Origin: Streptomyces sp. SM10
Lineage (GTDB): Bacteria; Actinomycetota; Actinomycetes; Streptomycetales; Streptomycetaceae
Direction of reading: 5' to 3'
Length of the DNA stretch: 64,000 nucleotides
Assembly: GCF_002910915.1 (NCBI RefSeq)
Contig: NZ_NEUF01000009.1
Coordinates: 1-64,000, forward strand
Below are positions 18,846-28,199 of the stretch, one piece after another. The notes under the pieces were generated by a model. It was given only the letters and a program-made list of their open reading frames with translations. It made no database searches and was not told the DNA's origin. The position numbers and the translations under genes are program-made. Every line of letters begins with the position of its first letter. Positions within the stretch are counted from its first letter, which is position 1.

Positions 18846-18881
18846 ACCAGTGTGTCTGCTTCTTGGACTCTTCCGAACAGG

Positions 18882-18911
18882 ACACTAAGTCGACAAGTGG
18901 CGCACGTTCAA
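18882..18911 (-). promoter_or_regulatory. Candidate ftsZ promoter overlapping a WhiA-like GACAC motif
   Basis: On the minus strand -35 TTGAAC (18911-18906), an 18-base spacer and -10 TAGTGT (18887-18882). The WhiA core word GACAC occurs at 18881-18885, overlapping the -10, and in the opposite orientation at 18852-18856. ftsZ is an established WhiA/WhiB target in Streptomyces and has several promoters; which one this is cannot be told from sequence. Confidence 0.5.
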
Positions 18912-19001
18912 CGAACACGCCGAACCTCCCGTTTTTCTTTTCACCCTATGTGATCACCCGTAGCGCTGACCAACCAGGGGGCTGGCCTGGCCAAACGCGC
19001 G

Positions 19002-19796
19002 TCAACTCTTCGACAGCGCAGGGGCGGTGGGGGCACTCACGTCGAAGTGTCCCGCTTTGGGGGACGCTTTCATGAGAGCGGTGAGCACCCGCGCCTTCAC
19101 GGGCCCCTCCTCACTGCTGCCCCACATCACCGTGCGCCCCCGGGTCAGTTCCAGGACGACGGAGTCGTACGAGGTGACGCGTACGGTCCTGGTCACCCCG
19201 GAGATGCCCCCCGGAAGGTCCCCCGCGACGCCGACGGCTTCCCGGACCAGGCGGTCGCTGCCGAAGCGGCGCAGGCTGGCCGACCGGTCAGGCGTCAACT
19301 CCAGGAGCGGGACGTGCGCGGGCGCCCTGTCCACGGTGGCGAAGCGCACGCCCTTCGCGTCCACTTCGATAAACTTTCCGCCTTTTTCGACCAGCAGGAC
19401 CGGTTTCCGTTCGGTCACTCTAAGGCTGACACCGTGCGGCCATGACCGTGCGACATCCACGGAGTCGACACGAGGCAGCTTCTGGCGCAACCGGTCCGCG
19501 ATCGCGTCGGTGTCCACGGAGGCCAGCGGCGATCCGACCGGGGCCGCCGCGGCGGCCTCCACCTGGCTCCGGGTGAGGACGTCGGTGCCGGTGGTCGTCA
19601 CCTTCTCCAGCCTCAGCCAGGACGATCCGTAGAGCACCCATACGGTGGCAGCCACGATCACCACGAGGCCAAGTGCGGCCAGAACCAGTCGCGTACGACC
19701 GGTCAGCCGTTGCCCCTCGGGGCCGATGTGCGGTGGGCGGGCGGGGGTGTCGGCCCGCTCGGCCTCACCGCGCTGGGCGGTCGTCGGTCCGGCCAC
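19002..19796 (-). CDS. ftsQ: Cell division protein FtsQ/DivIB
   Basis: 264 residues. Cytoplasmic N-tail (about 1-35), one membrane helix (about 38-58), then the POTRA domain (about 60-130, beginning WLRLEKVTTTGTDVLTRSQV) and the beta domain. It bridges FtsL/DivIC and the FtsW-FtsI synthase. GTG 19796 has an excellent Shine-Dalgarno, GAAGGAG, six bases upstream. The gene is separated from murG by 49 bases that contain a 12-bp hairpin, and from ftsZ by the 276-base ftsZ leader. Confidence 0.92.
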   Translation of the reverse strand: MAGPTTAQRGEAERADTPARPPHIGPEGQRLTGRTRLVLAALGLVVIVAATVWVLYGSSWLRLEKVTTTGTDVLTRSQVEAAAAAPVGSPLASVDTDAIADRLRQKLPRVDSVDVARSWPHGVSLRVTERKPVLLVEKGGKFIEVDAKGVRFATVDRAPAHVPLLELTPDRSASLRRFGSDRLVREAVGVAGDLPGGISGVTRTVRVTSYDSVVLELTRGRTVMWGSSEEGPVKARVLTALMKASPKAGHFDVSAPTAPALSKS

Positions 19797-19810
19797 GCTC
19801 GCTCCTTCAC

Positions 19811-19838
19811 CGGACCCGGGGCGCACGCCCCGGGTCCG
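19811..19838 (-). terminator. 12-bp hairpin between murG and ftsQ
   Basis: Arms 19811-19822 (CGGACCCGGGGC) and 19827-19838 are exact reverse complements, loop GCAC. It begins 7 bases after the murG stop and ends 14 bases before the ftsQ start, with the ftsQ Shine-Dalgarno immediately after it. It could be a partial terminator, a processing or stability element, or a means of lowering ftsQ expression. Confidence 0.55.
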
Positions 19839-19845
19839 CACCGCC

Positions 19846-20940
19846 TCACGCCTGGCGGCGTGCGGCAATCGCCTCGTACACCATGCCGACGAGCAGGTCG
19901 TCGGCGTCCCGCCGGCCGAACTCGGCCGCCGCACGGGACATTTCATACAATCGGTGCGGATCCGATAGCACCGGCAGGACGTTGCCCTGCACCCACTCCG
20001 GGGTGAGCGCCGCGTCGTCCACCAGCAGACCACCGCCGGCGTTGACCACCGGCTGGGCGTTGAGCCGCTGTTCGCCGTTGCCGATCGGCAACGGGACGTA
20101 GGCGGCGGGCAGCCCGACGGCGGAGAGCTCGGCGACGGTCATCGCGCCCGCGCGGCAGAGCATCATGTCGGCAGCGGCGTACGCGAGGTCCATCCGGTCC
20201 ACGTACGGTACCGGGATGTAGGGCGGCATCCCGGGCATGTTGTCGATGCGCGGCAATTCGTTCTTCGGACCGACCACGTGCAGGATCTGGATTCCCGACC
20301 GCTGGAGCAGCGGCGCGATCCGCGTGACGACCTCGTTCAGGTGCCGGGCGCCCTGCGAGCCGCCGGAGACCAGCAGCGTCGGCAGGTTGGGGTCGAGGCC
20401 GAAGGCGGCACGCGCCTCGGGGCGGACCCGGGCGCGGTCCAGGGTGGCGATGGTGCGGCGCAGCGGGATGCCGATGTAGCGGGCTCCGCGCAGCTTGCTG
20501 TCCGGGGTGGAGACGGCGACCCCGTGGGCGTACCGCGAGCCGATCTTGTTCGCCAGGCCGGGCCTCGCGTTGGCCTCGTGGACGACGATCGGAACCCCTG
20601 CGCGCTTGGCGGCGAGATAGCCGGGCAGGGCCACGTAGCCGCCGAAGCCGACCACGCAGTCCGCCCTGGTGCGCTCCAGGATCTGCTCGGCGGCCTTGAT
20701 GGTGCCGCGCAGCCGCCCCGGGACGGTGATCAGCTCGGGTGTGGGCTTCCGCGGCAGCGGCACGGCAGGGATCAGGGCCAGGTCGTACCCCCGCTCGGGT
20801 ACGAGCCTGGTCTCGAGTCCGCGCTCCGTGCCGAGGGCAGTGATTCCCACGGTCGGGTCCTGCCTCCGCAGGGCGTCTGCGAGGGCAAGCGCGGGCTCGA
20901 TGTGCCCGGCGGTCCCCCCGCCGGCGAGTACGACATGCAC
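19846..20940 (-). CDS. murG: MurG N-acetylglucosaminyltransferase
   Basis: 364 residues, GT28 family. It transfers GlcNAc from UDP-GlcNAc to lipid I, making lipid II on the inner membrane face. The N-terminal loop is [16 protein letters not shown] and [11 protein letters not shown] follows. The UDP-GlcNAc site includes [14 protein letters not shown] and [26 protein letters not shown] 20940. The ftsW stop is 6 bases upstream, so the two are tightly coupled, as expected for consecutive lipid II steps. Confidence 0.95.
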   Translation of the reverse strand: MHVVLAGGGTAGHIEPALALADALRRQDPTVGITALGTERGLETRLVPERGYDLALIPAVPLPRKPTPELITVPGRLRGTIKAAEQILERTRADCVVGFGGYVALPGYLAAKRAGVPIVVHEANARPGLANKIGSRYAHGVAVSTPDSKLRGARYIGIPLRRTIATLDRARVRPEARAAFGLDPNLPTLLVSGGSQGARHLNEVVTRIAPLLQRSGIQILHVVGPKNELPRIDNMPGMPPYIPVPYVDRMDLAYAAADMMLCRAGAMTVAELSAVGLPAAYVPLPIGNGEQRLNAQPVVNAGGGLLVDDAALTPEWVQGNVLPVLSDPHRLYEMSRAAAEFGRRDADDLLVGMVYEAIAARRQA

Positions 20941-20946
20941 CGAAAT

Positions 20947-22407
20947 TCACCGCTCTCCGGACGTACGCTTCATGACGCGCCGTCTCATCGTCTTCCATCT
21001 GACCCCGGGCCTCCGCATGGCCAGGGCCGCTCTCGCCGCAGGGTCGTCACGCGCGAAGGCGATCATGAGTCCCACAGCGAACATGGTCGGCAGCAGGGCC
21101 GAACCCCCGTAGGAGAACAGCGGCAGGGGGACACCGGCGATCGGCAACAGGCCGAGCACCGCACCGATGTTGATCACGGCCTGCGCCGTGATCCAGGTCG
21201 TCACGCCTCCCGCTGCGTACCTCACGAAGGGGTCCTCCGTGCGTCCGGCCACGCGGATACCCGCACAGCCTAGAGCCGCGAAGAGGGCCAGCACCGACAG
21301 CGTCCCCGCCAGACCCAGTTCCTCCCCGGTGATGGCGAAGATGAAGTCGGTGTGCGGTTCGGGAAGTTGACCCCATTTTTCCACACTCGCACCGAGCCCG
21401 GAACCGAACCAGCCGCCGGACGCCAGAGCATAGATTCCGTGCACCGCCTGCCAGCACGAGTCGCCGGGGCCGGGCTCGGACGCGCCGATGCAGCCGAGCC
21501 GGGACATCCGGTTGGGGCTGGTCTTGATGAGGACGAATCCGATGAGGCCGGCGCACGCGAGCACGCCGGCGAAGAGCCGGGTGGGGGCGCCGGCCAGCCA
21601 GAGCAGGCCGAAGAGGATCGCGGTCAGGATGATCGCGGTGCCCATGTCGCCGCCGAGCATGATCAGCCCGAGCAGCATGAAGGCGACCGGGACGAGCGGG
21701 ACGAGCATGTGCTTCCACTGGGCCAGCAGCCGCCTGTCGTGCTTGCGGGCGAGCAGGTCCGCACCCCAGAGGATGAGGGCGAGCTTGCCGAATTCGCTGG
21801 GCTGGAGCTGGAAGGGGCCGCCGAGGTGGATCCAGTTCTGGTTGCCGTTGACCGACATCCCTATCCCCGGCACCTGGACCAGGACCATCAGGAAGACCGT
21901 GCCCATGAGCAGCGGGTAGGCCAGCGCCCGGTGGAGCTTGAGGGGCATCCTGGAGGCGAGCAGCATCAGCCCTGCGCCGATCACGGCCGCGAGGAACTGC
22001 TTGCGGAAGAAGTAGGTGCCGGGCCGCGCCAGCTCCAGCGCCTTGATCATCGAGGCGGAGTAGACCATGACGAGGCCGAGCACGGTGATCAGCAGGCTCG
22101 ATCCGAGGATCAGGTAGTAGGCGGTCAGGGGGCGGTCCCAGGCCCGTCGCGCCTGTTCGTACATCCGTCGCACCCCGGCGCCCCTGCGCGGGCCGGGCGG
22201 GGTACCCGTTCCACGGGCTTCGCCACGGGCGGTGGGGGGCCGTCGGGGACCGGTGGCGGGGCGGCTGCGCAGGACGAGCCCCGCGAGGGGCCCGGGGCCC
22301 GCGGGCAGCGGTCCGGCGGGCAGGGGCGGGGTGAGCGCCCGGCCGATCGCCCCGGTCACCCGTGGTCGGTCGGCTCCGGGCGCGGCTGAGCTCTCGTCGG
22401 CCGGCAT
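20947..22407 (-). CDS. ftsW: SEDS peptidoglycan polymerase FtsW
   Basis: 486 residues. A cytoplasmic Pro/Arg/Gly-rich extension of about 95 residues precedes ten membrane helices (from about residue 105). SEDS hallmarks are NGNQNWIHLGGPFQLQPSEFGKLALI, GGDMGTAIIL, PEPHTDFIFAITGEELGL (outer loop) and VPLPLFSYGGSALLPTMFAVGL. It polymerises lipid II at the septum together with FtsI. Start ATG 22407 has GGAGGGG about 10 bases upstream; upstream in-frame starts exist but would reach back towards the murD end. The stop precedes murG by 6 bases. Confidence 0.94.
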   Translation of the reverse strand: MPADESSAAPGADRPRVTGAIGRALTPPLPAGPLPAGPGPLAGLVLRSRPATGPRRPPTARGEARGTGTPPGPRRGAGVRRMYEQARRAWDRPLTAYYLILGSSLLITVLGLVMVYSASMIKALELARPGTYFFRKQFLAAVIGAGLMLLASRMPLKLHRALAYPLLMGTVFLMVLVQVPGIGMSVNGNQNWIHLGGPFQLQPSEFGKLALILWGADLLARKHDRRLLAQWKHMLVPLVPVAFMLLGLIMLGGDMGTAIILTAILFGLLWLAGAPTRLFAGVLACAGLIGFVLIKTSPNRMSRLGCIGASEPGPGDSCWQAVHGIYALASGGWFGSGLGASVEKWGQLPEPHTDFIFAITGEELGLAGTLSVLALFAALGCAGIRVAGRTEDPFVRYAAGGVTTWITAQAVINIGAVLGLLPIAGVPLPLFSYGGSALLPTMFAVGLMIAFARDDPAARAALAMRRPGVRWKTMRRRVMKRTSGER

Positions 22408-22541
22408 TGTCGCTGTCCCCTCCACTGCTCGTGCCCGGGGCTGTCGCCGGGCGCCCGGGCTCGCGGCGGTGCTGCTGCTCGTGACCGGGTCCCCGGACGT
22501 CTCCGGTCCTCCGGGACAGTACGACGCGGAGACCGGGCCCG

Positions 22542-23984
22542 TCAGGCGCTCTCGTCGGCGAGTTGGCGGACCGCGTCCGCGAACGCCTCGCCACGCTTGT
22601 TGTAGTTGGCGAACATGTCCATCGAGGCGCAGGCCGGGGCCAGCAGGACGGTGTCGCCGGGACTGGCCAGCCGTGCCGCTTCGCGGACCGCTGCGGACAT
22701 CGCCCCAGTGTCGGTCCGGTCGAGGTCGACCACCGGTACCTCGGGGGCGTGTCGCGCCAGGGCTTCGCGGATCAGCGCCCGGTCGGCGCCCATCAGCACC
22801 ACGCCCCTCAGCCGCTTCTCGGCGCCGCTCACCAGTTCGTCGAAGGTGGCGCCCTTGGCGAGGCCCCCCGCGATCCACACGATCGGCTCGTAGGCCGCGA
22901 GGGAGGCCTCGGCGGCGTGGGTGTTGGTGGCCTTGGAGTCGTCGATGTACGTGACACCGGCGACGTCCGCGACGTGTTCGATCCGGTGGGCGTCGGGGCG
23001 GAAGGCCCGCAGCCCGTCCCGCACGGCGGAGGGCTGCACGCCGAAGGCACGGGCCAGTGCCGCCGCCGCGAGGGCGTTGGCGATGTTGTGCGGCGCCGGA
23101 GGGTTCACGTCGCCGACCTCGGCGAGCTCCTGGGCCTGCTTCTGGCGGTTGGCGACGAAGGCCCGGTCGACGAGGATCCCGTCGACCACACCGAGCTGCG
23201 AGGGCCCCGGCGTACCGAGGGTGAAGCCGATGGCCCGGCAGCCCTCCTCGACGTCGGCCTCGCGCACGAGGTCCTCCGTCGCCCCGTCCTGCGCGTTGTA
23301 GACGCAGGCGACGGTGTTGCCCTCGTAGACACGGCCCTTGTCGGCGGCGTAGCCCTCCATCGAGCCGTGCCAGTCGAGGTGGTCGGGGGCCAGGTTGAGC
23401 ACGGCCCCGGAGTGGGCGCGCAGCGAGGGCGCCCAGTGGAGCTGGTAGCTGGAGAGCTCGACGGCGAGCACGTCGTACGGCTCGTCGGCGAGGACCGCGT
23501 CGAGCAGCGAGACCCCGATGTTGCCGACGGCGGCGGTGCGCAGCCCGGCCGCTTCGAGGATCGAGGCGAGCATGCGGACGGTGGTGGTCTTGCCGTTGGT
23601 GCCGGTGACGGCGAGCCAGGGCGCCGGTTCCCTGCCGTCCAGCCCCCGCAGCCGCCAGGCGAGTTCGACGTCACCCCAGACGGGGACGTCCGCCTCGGCG
23701 GCTGCCTGGAAGAGGGGCTTCCCCGGCATCCAGCCGGGGGCCGTGACCACGAGCTCGGCGGACTCCGGCAGGGTGTCGCCGTCGCCGAGGCGCACGGTGA
23801 TGCCGAGCGCCTCCAGTTCGGCCGCCTGAGCACGGGAGCGCTCGTCGTCGCCGTCGTTGACGACGGTGACGAGGGCCCCCCGCCCGTGCAGGGCGCGAGC
23901 GGCGGGGACACCGCTGACGCCGAGCCCGGCGACCGTGACGTGCTTGCCCTGCCAGTCCACGTTGCTCACTTCTTGGCTGCCCAT
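22542..23984 (-). CDS. murD: UDP-N-acetylmuramoyl-L-alanine--D-glutamate ligase
   Basis: 480 residues. It adds D-Glu to UDP-MurNAc-L-Ala. The N-terminal Rossmann domain begins HVTVAGLGVSGVPAARAL; the ATP loop is AVTGTNGKTTTVRML; ELSSYQLHW and the DDSKATNTHA motif in the C-terminal domain are typical of MurD. The start is ambiguous: ATG 23984 or GTG 23969, the latter overlapping the mraY stop by four bases (GTGA). The shorter form would be 475 residues. The reading is coupled to mraY either way. Confidence 0.94.
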   Translation of the reverse strand: MGSQEVSNVDWQGKHVTVAGLGVSGVPAARALHGRGALVTVVNDGDDERSRAQAAELEALGITVRLGDGDTLPESAELVVTAPGWMPGKPLFQAAAEADVPVWGDVELAWRLRGLDGREPAPWLAVTGTNGKTTTVRMLASILEAAGLRTAAVGNIGVSLLDAVLADEPYDVLAVELSSYQLHWAPSLRAHSGAVLNLAPDHLDWHGSMEGYAADKGRVYEGNTVACVYNAQDGATEDLVREADVEEGCRAIGFTLGTPGPSQLGVVDGILVDRAFVANRQKQAQELAEVGDVNPPAPHNIANALAAAALARAFGVQPSAVRDGLRAFRPDAHRIEHVADVAGVTYIDDSKATNTHAAEASLAAYEPIVWIAGGLAKGATFDELVSGAEKRLRGVVLMGADRALIREALARHAPEVPVVDLDRTDTGAMSAAVREAARLASPGDTVLLAPACASMDMFANYNKRGEAFADAVRQLADESA

Positions 23985-25036
23985 CCCGCGTAGAAGAGGC
24001 CGAGTCCGACGATCACGCACATGCCCTGGATGATCCAGAACCGGACCACGACAAGGACCTCGGACCACCCCTTGAGTTCGAAGTGGTGCTGGAGCGGTGC
24101 CATCCGGAAGACCCGCTTGCCGGTCATCTTGAAGGAACCGACCTGGATGACGACGGACATCGTGATCATCACGAAGAGGCCGCCGAGGATGGCCATCAGG
24201 AATTCCGTACGGGAGCAGATCGCCAGGCCCGCGAGCGCGCCGCCGAGGGCGAGGGACCCGGTGTCACCCATGAAGATCTTGGCGGGCGAGGTGTTCCACC
24301 ACAGGAAGCCGAAGCAGGCGCCCATGAGGGCGGAGGCGACGACCGCCAGGTCGAGCGGATCCCGTACCTCGAAACAGGCCTGGGGGTTGGTCAGGGTCTC
24401 CGCGTTGGCGCAGGACTCCTGGAACTGCCAGAGGCCGATGAAGGTGTAGGCGCCGAAGACCATCACCGACGCGCCGGTGGCCAGACCGTCCAGACCGTCC
24501 GTCAGGTTCACGCCGTTGGACATGGCGAGAATCATGAACAGGGCCCAGACGCAGAACAGCACCGGGCCGATCGACCAGCCGAAGTCCTCGACGAACGAGA
24601 GACGGGTGGACGCCGGGGTGTTGCCGTGGATGTCGGCGAACTGGAGCGAGAGCACCGCGAAGGCGATGCCGACGATCAGCTGGCCGGCCATCTTCGCCTT
24701 GGCCCGCAGGCCGAGCGAACGCTGCTTGACGATCTTGATGTAGTCGTCGAGGAAGCCGACGAGGCCCATCCCCGCCATCAGGAACAGCACCAGGACGCCG
24801 GAGAAGCGCATGTCCTCGCCGGTGATCACCTTCGCCAGGACGTACGCGATGATCGTCGCCAGGATGAAGGCGATCCCACCCATGGTGGGGGTGCCCTTCT
24901 TGCTGCCGTGGGTACGCGGGCCGTCGTCCCGGATGAACTGCCCGTAGCCCTTGCGGGCCAGAAGTTTGATCAGCAGCGGGGTGCCGACCAGCGTCAGGAA
25001 GAGCCCTATGGCCCCCGCGAAGAGGATCTGCCTCAT
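23966..25036 (-). CDS. mraY: Phospho-MurNAc-pentapeptide translocase (lipid I synthase)
   Basis: 356 residues, ten predicted membrane helices. It transfers phospho-MurNAc-pentapeptide to undecaprenyl phosphate. Conserved cytoplasmic motifs are GTPTMGG, FLDDYIKI (Mg-binding Asp pair), NGVNLTDGLDGLA, NTSPAKIFMGDTGSLALGG and the loop MAPLQHHFELKGWSE. ATG 25036 overlaps the murF stop by four bases (ATGA). The C-terminus KK-stop lies inside the murD start region. Confidence 0.96.
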   Translation of the reverse strand: MRQILFAGAIGLFLTLVGTPLLIKLLARKGYGQFIRDDGPRTHGSKKGTPTMGGIAFILATIIAYVLAKVITGEDMRFSGVLVLFLMAGMGLVGFLDDYIKIVKQRSLGLRAKAKMAGQLIVGIAFAVLSLQFADIHGNTPASTRLSFVEDFGWSIGPVLFCVWALFMILAMSNGVNLTDGLDGLATGASVMVFGAYTFIGLWQFQESCANAETLTNPQACFEVRDPLDLAVVASALMGACFGFLWWNTSPAKIFMGDTGSLALGGALAGLAICSRTEFLMAILGGLFVMITMSVVIQVGSFKMTGKRVFRMAPLQHHFELKGWSEVLVVVRFWIIQGMCVIVGLGLFYAGWAAKK

Positions 25037-26451
25037 CGGACGGCGACCTCGCCCTCGGTCGTCTCCAGCAGTGCCAGGGCGACCTTCTCCAGGCCGACCG
25101 ACCGGGACGCCTTCACCAGCACGACGTCTCCCGGGCGCAGTTCACTGCGCAACAGGTCGACGGCCGCCTGTGCGTCGGACACGTGCACCGACTCCTCACC
25201 CCACGAACCCTCGTTATATGCGCCCAGTTGCAGCCATGAGGCCTCTTGCCCTCCGACTGCGACGAGCTTGCTGACGTTGAGCCGGACGGCGAGCCGTCCG
25301 ACCGCGTCGTGCTCGGCGAGCGACGCGTCACCGAGCTCGGCCATCTGACCGAGCACCGCCCACGTGCGCCCCCCTCCCGCCCGTCGGGCCTTACCCATGG
25401 CGGCCAGCGCACGGAGTGCGGCCTTCATGGATTCGGGGTTCGCGTTGTAGGCGTCATTGACGACCGTCACACCGTCCGGACGCTCGGTGACCTCCATGCG
25501 CCAGCGGGAGAGGGTGCCCGCCCCGGAGAGCGCATCGGCGATCTCGGTCACGGACATGCCCAACTCATGGGCGACGGCGGCCGCGGCGAGCGCGTTCGAC
25601 ACGTGGTGCTCACCGTACAGGCGCAAGGTCACGTCGCTGCACCCGGTGGGTGTGTGGAGCTCGAAAGCGGGGCGCCCGTCGTCGGTGAGCCGCACGTTCT
25701 CTCCCCGTACGTCCGCATCCGGGGCCTCTCCGAAGAGCAGCACCCGGGCTTTTGTGCGGGACGCCATCGCCCTCACGAGCGGGTCGTCGGCGTTGAGGAT
25801 CGCGGTGCCGTCCTCCGGGAGGACCTCCACCAGCTCACCCTTGGCCTGGGCGATGGCCTCGCGGCTGCCGAACTCACCGATGTGGGCACTGCCCACGTTG
25901 AGGACCAGGCCGATCCTCGGCGGCGTCAGGTCGGCGAGGTAGTGGATGTGGCCGATACCGCGCGCCCCCATCTCCAGCACGAGGTGACGGGTCTCGGCAG
26001 TGGCACGCAGCGCGGTGAGCGGCAGGCCGATCTCGTTGTTGAGGGAGCCCTGCGTCCAGACCGTGGGGGCCTTGCGCTCCAGCAGCTGGGCGATCAGGTC
26101 CTTCGTGGACGTCTTGCCCGCCGAGCCGGTCAGCGCGACGACGGCTGCGCCGAGGCGTTCGACGACGGCGCGGGCGAGGGCGCCGAGCGCGCCCACGACG
26201 TCGTCGACGACGATCGCCGGGACGCCGACGGGGCGGGCGGCGAGCACGGCCACCGCGCCCGCGTCGACGGCGAGCTGCGCGTAGTCGTGGCCGTCGACCC
26301 GCTCGCCCGCGAACGCGGCGAACAGAGAGCCCTGCCGCACCTCCCGGGAGTCGATGACGACGGGGCCGGTGACGACGGCGGACGGGTCCGGGACGTCGTG
26401 CGGCTGCCCGCCGACGATTCCGGCGATCTCGGCGAGGGAAAGGGCGATCAC
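25033..26451 (-). CDS. murF: UDP-MurNAc-tripeptide--D-Ala-D-Ala ligase
   Basis: 472 residues. It completes the pentapeptide precursor by adding D-Ala-D-Ala. The N-terminal domain (SLAEIAGIVGG, VVIDSREVRQGSLFAAF) is followed by the ATP loop ALTGSAGKTSTKDLI, GARGIGHIHYL and VVNDAYNANPESMKAAL, the MurF version of the C-terminal linker motif. GTG 26451 starts four bases after the murE stop. The Shine-Dalgarno (GGGATGA) is weak, which suggests re-initiation after murE. Confidence 0.95.
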   Translation of the reverse strand: MIALSLAEIAGIVGGQPHDVPDPSAVVTGPVVIDSREVRQGSLFAAFAGERVDGHDYAQLAVDAGAVAVLAARPVGVPAIVVDDVVGALGALARAVVERLGAAVVALTGSAGKTSTKDLIAQLLERKAPTVWTQGSLNNEIGLPLTALRATAETRHLVLEMGARGIGHIHYLADLTPPRIGLVLNVGSAHIGEFGSREAIAQAKGELVEVLPEDGTAILNADDPLVRAMASRTKARVLLFGEAPDADVRGENVRLTDDGRPAFELHTPTGCSDVTLRLYGEHHVSNALAAAAVAHELGMSVTEIADALSGAGTLSRWRMEVTERPDGVTVVNDAYNANPESMKAALRALAAMGKARRAGGGRTWAVLGQMAELGDASLAEHDAVGRLAVRLNVSKLVAVGGQEASWLQLGAYNEGSWGEESVHVSDAQAAVDLLRSELRPGDVVLVKASRSVGLEKVALALLETTEGEVAVR

Positions 26452-26455
26452 TGGG

Positions 26456-28183
26456 TCATCCCTGACTGTTGTTCTGGGTGTGTACGAGGTCCTCGGGGGC
26501 GCGCCCGGCGCCGGTGCGCCCCAGGGAGCGCTCGATGGCCTCGCGCAGGACCTTCCGGTCGTCGAAGGGACGAACCACTCCGTGGATGTCCTGGCCCTGC
26601 TCATGTCCCTTTCCGGCCACCAGCACGGTGTCGCCCGGCTCGGCCCGGGCCACCGCGGCGGCGATGGCCGCGGCCCGGTCGGCCTCCACGATCACGTCGC
26701 CACGCTCGTGGACGGGCACTTCGGCCGCGCCGACGAGCATCGCGGCGAGGATCGCGAGGGGGTCCTCGGAACGGGGGTTGTCGGAGGTCAGTACCGCGGT
26801 GTCGGCGAGCCGTGCCGCCGCGGCGCCCATCGGGCCGCGCTTCGTCGTGTCGCGGTCGCCGCCGCAGCCCAGCACGATGTGCACCCGGCCCTCGGTGACC
26901 TTCTGCAGGGAGCGCAGGACCGATTCGACGGCGTCGGTCTTGTGCGCGTAGTCGACGACCGCGAGGTACTCCTGTCCGGCGTCGACGCGTTCCAGCCGGC
27001 CGGGGACACCGGGGACGGCCGCGACACCGTCGGCGGCGTTCTGCGGGTCCACACCCGCGACGGCCAGGGTGACGATCGCGGCGAGGGTGTTGGCGACGTT
27101 GAACGGGCCGGGCAGCGGGGCCCTGGCGGTGATCCGCTCGCCCTTGGGGCCGATCACGGTGAAGGTGCTGTCCTGGGGACCGACCTCCACGTCCTCGGCC
27201 CGCCACTCGGCGTCCGGGTGGCCCTCCGCGGAGAAGGTGACGACCGGGACGGACGCCTCGTCCACCAGCCTGCGGCCGTATTCGTCGTCGAAGTTGACGA
27301 CGCCGAGCTTGCTGCGCTGCGGGGTGAACAGCTGCGCCTTGGCCTGGAAGTAGTCCTCCATGCCGGAGTGGAACTCCATGTGCTCCGGGCTGAGGTTGTT
27401 GAACACGGCGACGTCGAAGACGCAGCCGTCCACCCGGCCGAGCACCAGGGCGTGGCTGGAGACCTCCATGGCGACCGCCTCGACACCGCGTTCGCGCATG
27501 ACGGCGAACAGGGCCTGGAGTTCGGTGGCCTCCGGGGTGGTGCGCTCCGACTTGATGCGCTCGTCGCCGATCCGCATCTCGACGGTGCCGATCAGTCCGG
27601 TGCTGCGTCCGGCTCCGCGCAGCCCGCCCTCGACGAGGTACGCCGTGGTGGTCTTGCCGGATGTTCCGGTGATGCCGATCTGGAGGAGGCCGATCCCCGG
27701 CCGTCCGTAGATCTCGGCGGCGAGATCGCCCATCCGGCCCCGTGGGTCGTCGGTGACGAGGACCGGGAGGCCGGTGGCGGAGGCACGCTCGGCGCCCGCC
27801 GGGTCGGTGAGGATCGCGGCGGCGCCGAGGCTCGCGGCCTGGGCGGCGAAGTCGGCGCCGTGGAAGCGGGCACCGGGCAGGGCCGCGTACACGTCCCCCG
27901 GGCGCACGGCCCGGGAATCGTGGGTGATGCCGGTGACCTCACCGGAATCCTGCGGTCCGGCACCGAGCCGGGCTGCCAGCTCTCCGAGGGAAGTCGGCCT
28001 GAGCCGGTCCGGTCGGGGCGCTCCCGGGTAGTTCACAGGCGCGTCCTTCTGAGTGGTTTGGCACTGATCAGCGTGGGGCACGGCGGTGAGCGTACCGGGC
28101 GGACCCGGCCTCTCGCGAAGTGAGGGGCCGGGGTTGCGGTACTTCTCGTTCCGGTTCCAGGGATCAGGGGTGATGGTCGTCAC
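26456..28183 (-). CDS. murE: UDP-MurNAc-tripeptide synthetase (diaminopimelate-adding)
   Basis: Up to 575 residues. It adds diaminopimelate to UDP-MurNAc-L-Ala-D-Glu. ATP loop GTSGKTTT (173-180); SERTTPEATELQ; DYAHKTDAVESVL; and the DAP-selecting motif D468-N-P-R471. Streptomyces walls contain LL-DAP, so that isomer is expected. Two starts compete: GTG 28183 (GGGGGAA upstream) and GTG 28036 (AGAAGGAC upstream, 526 residues, nearer the family length). Third-position GC of the extra 49 codons is lower than in the rest of the gene. The ftsI stop is 16 bases before the long start. Confidence 0.93.
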   Translation of the reverse strand: MTTITPDPWNRNEKYRNPGPSLRERPGPPGTLTAVPHADQCQTTQKDAPVNYPGAPRPDRLRPTSLGELAARLGAGPQDSGEVTGITHDSRAVRPGDVYAALPGARFHGADFAAQAASLGAAAILTDPAGAERASATGLPVLVTDDPRGRMGDLAAEIYGRPGIGLLQIGITGTSGKTTTAYLVEGGLRGAGRSTGLIGTVEMRIGDERIKSERTTPEATELQALFAVMRERGVEAVAMEVSSHALVLGRVDGCVFDVAVFNNLSPEHMEFHSGMEDYFQAKAQLFTPQRSKLGVVNFDDEYGRRLVDEASVPVVTFSAEGHPDAEWRAEDVEVGPQDSTFTVIGPKGERITARAPLPGPFNVANTLAAIVTLAVAGVDPQNAADGVAAVPGVPGRLERVDAGQEYLAVVDYAHKTDAVESVLRSLQKVTEGRVHIVLGCGGDRDTTKRGPMGAAAARLADTAVLTSDNPRSEDPLAILAAMLVGAAEVPVHERGDVIVEADRAAAIAAAVARAEPGDTVLVAGKGHEQGQDIHGVVRPFDDRKVLREAIERSLGRTGAGRAPEDLVHTQNNSQG

Positions 28184-28199
28184 TGAGGGTTCCCCCGAG

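Noticed and set aside
18844..18856. Possible BldD site in the ftsZ leader
   Set aside because: The TTACCAGTGTGTC stretch fits the palindromic consensus at too few positions; the spacing of the halves is wrong.
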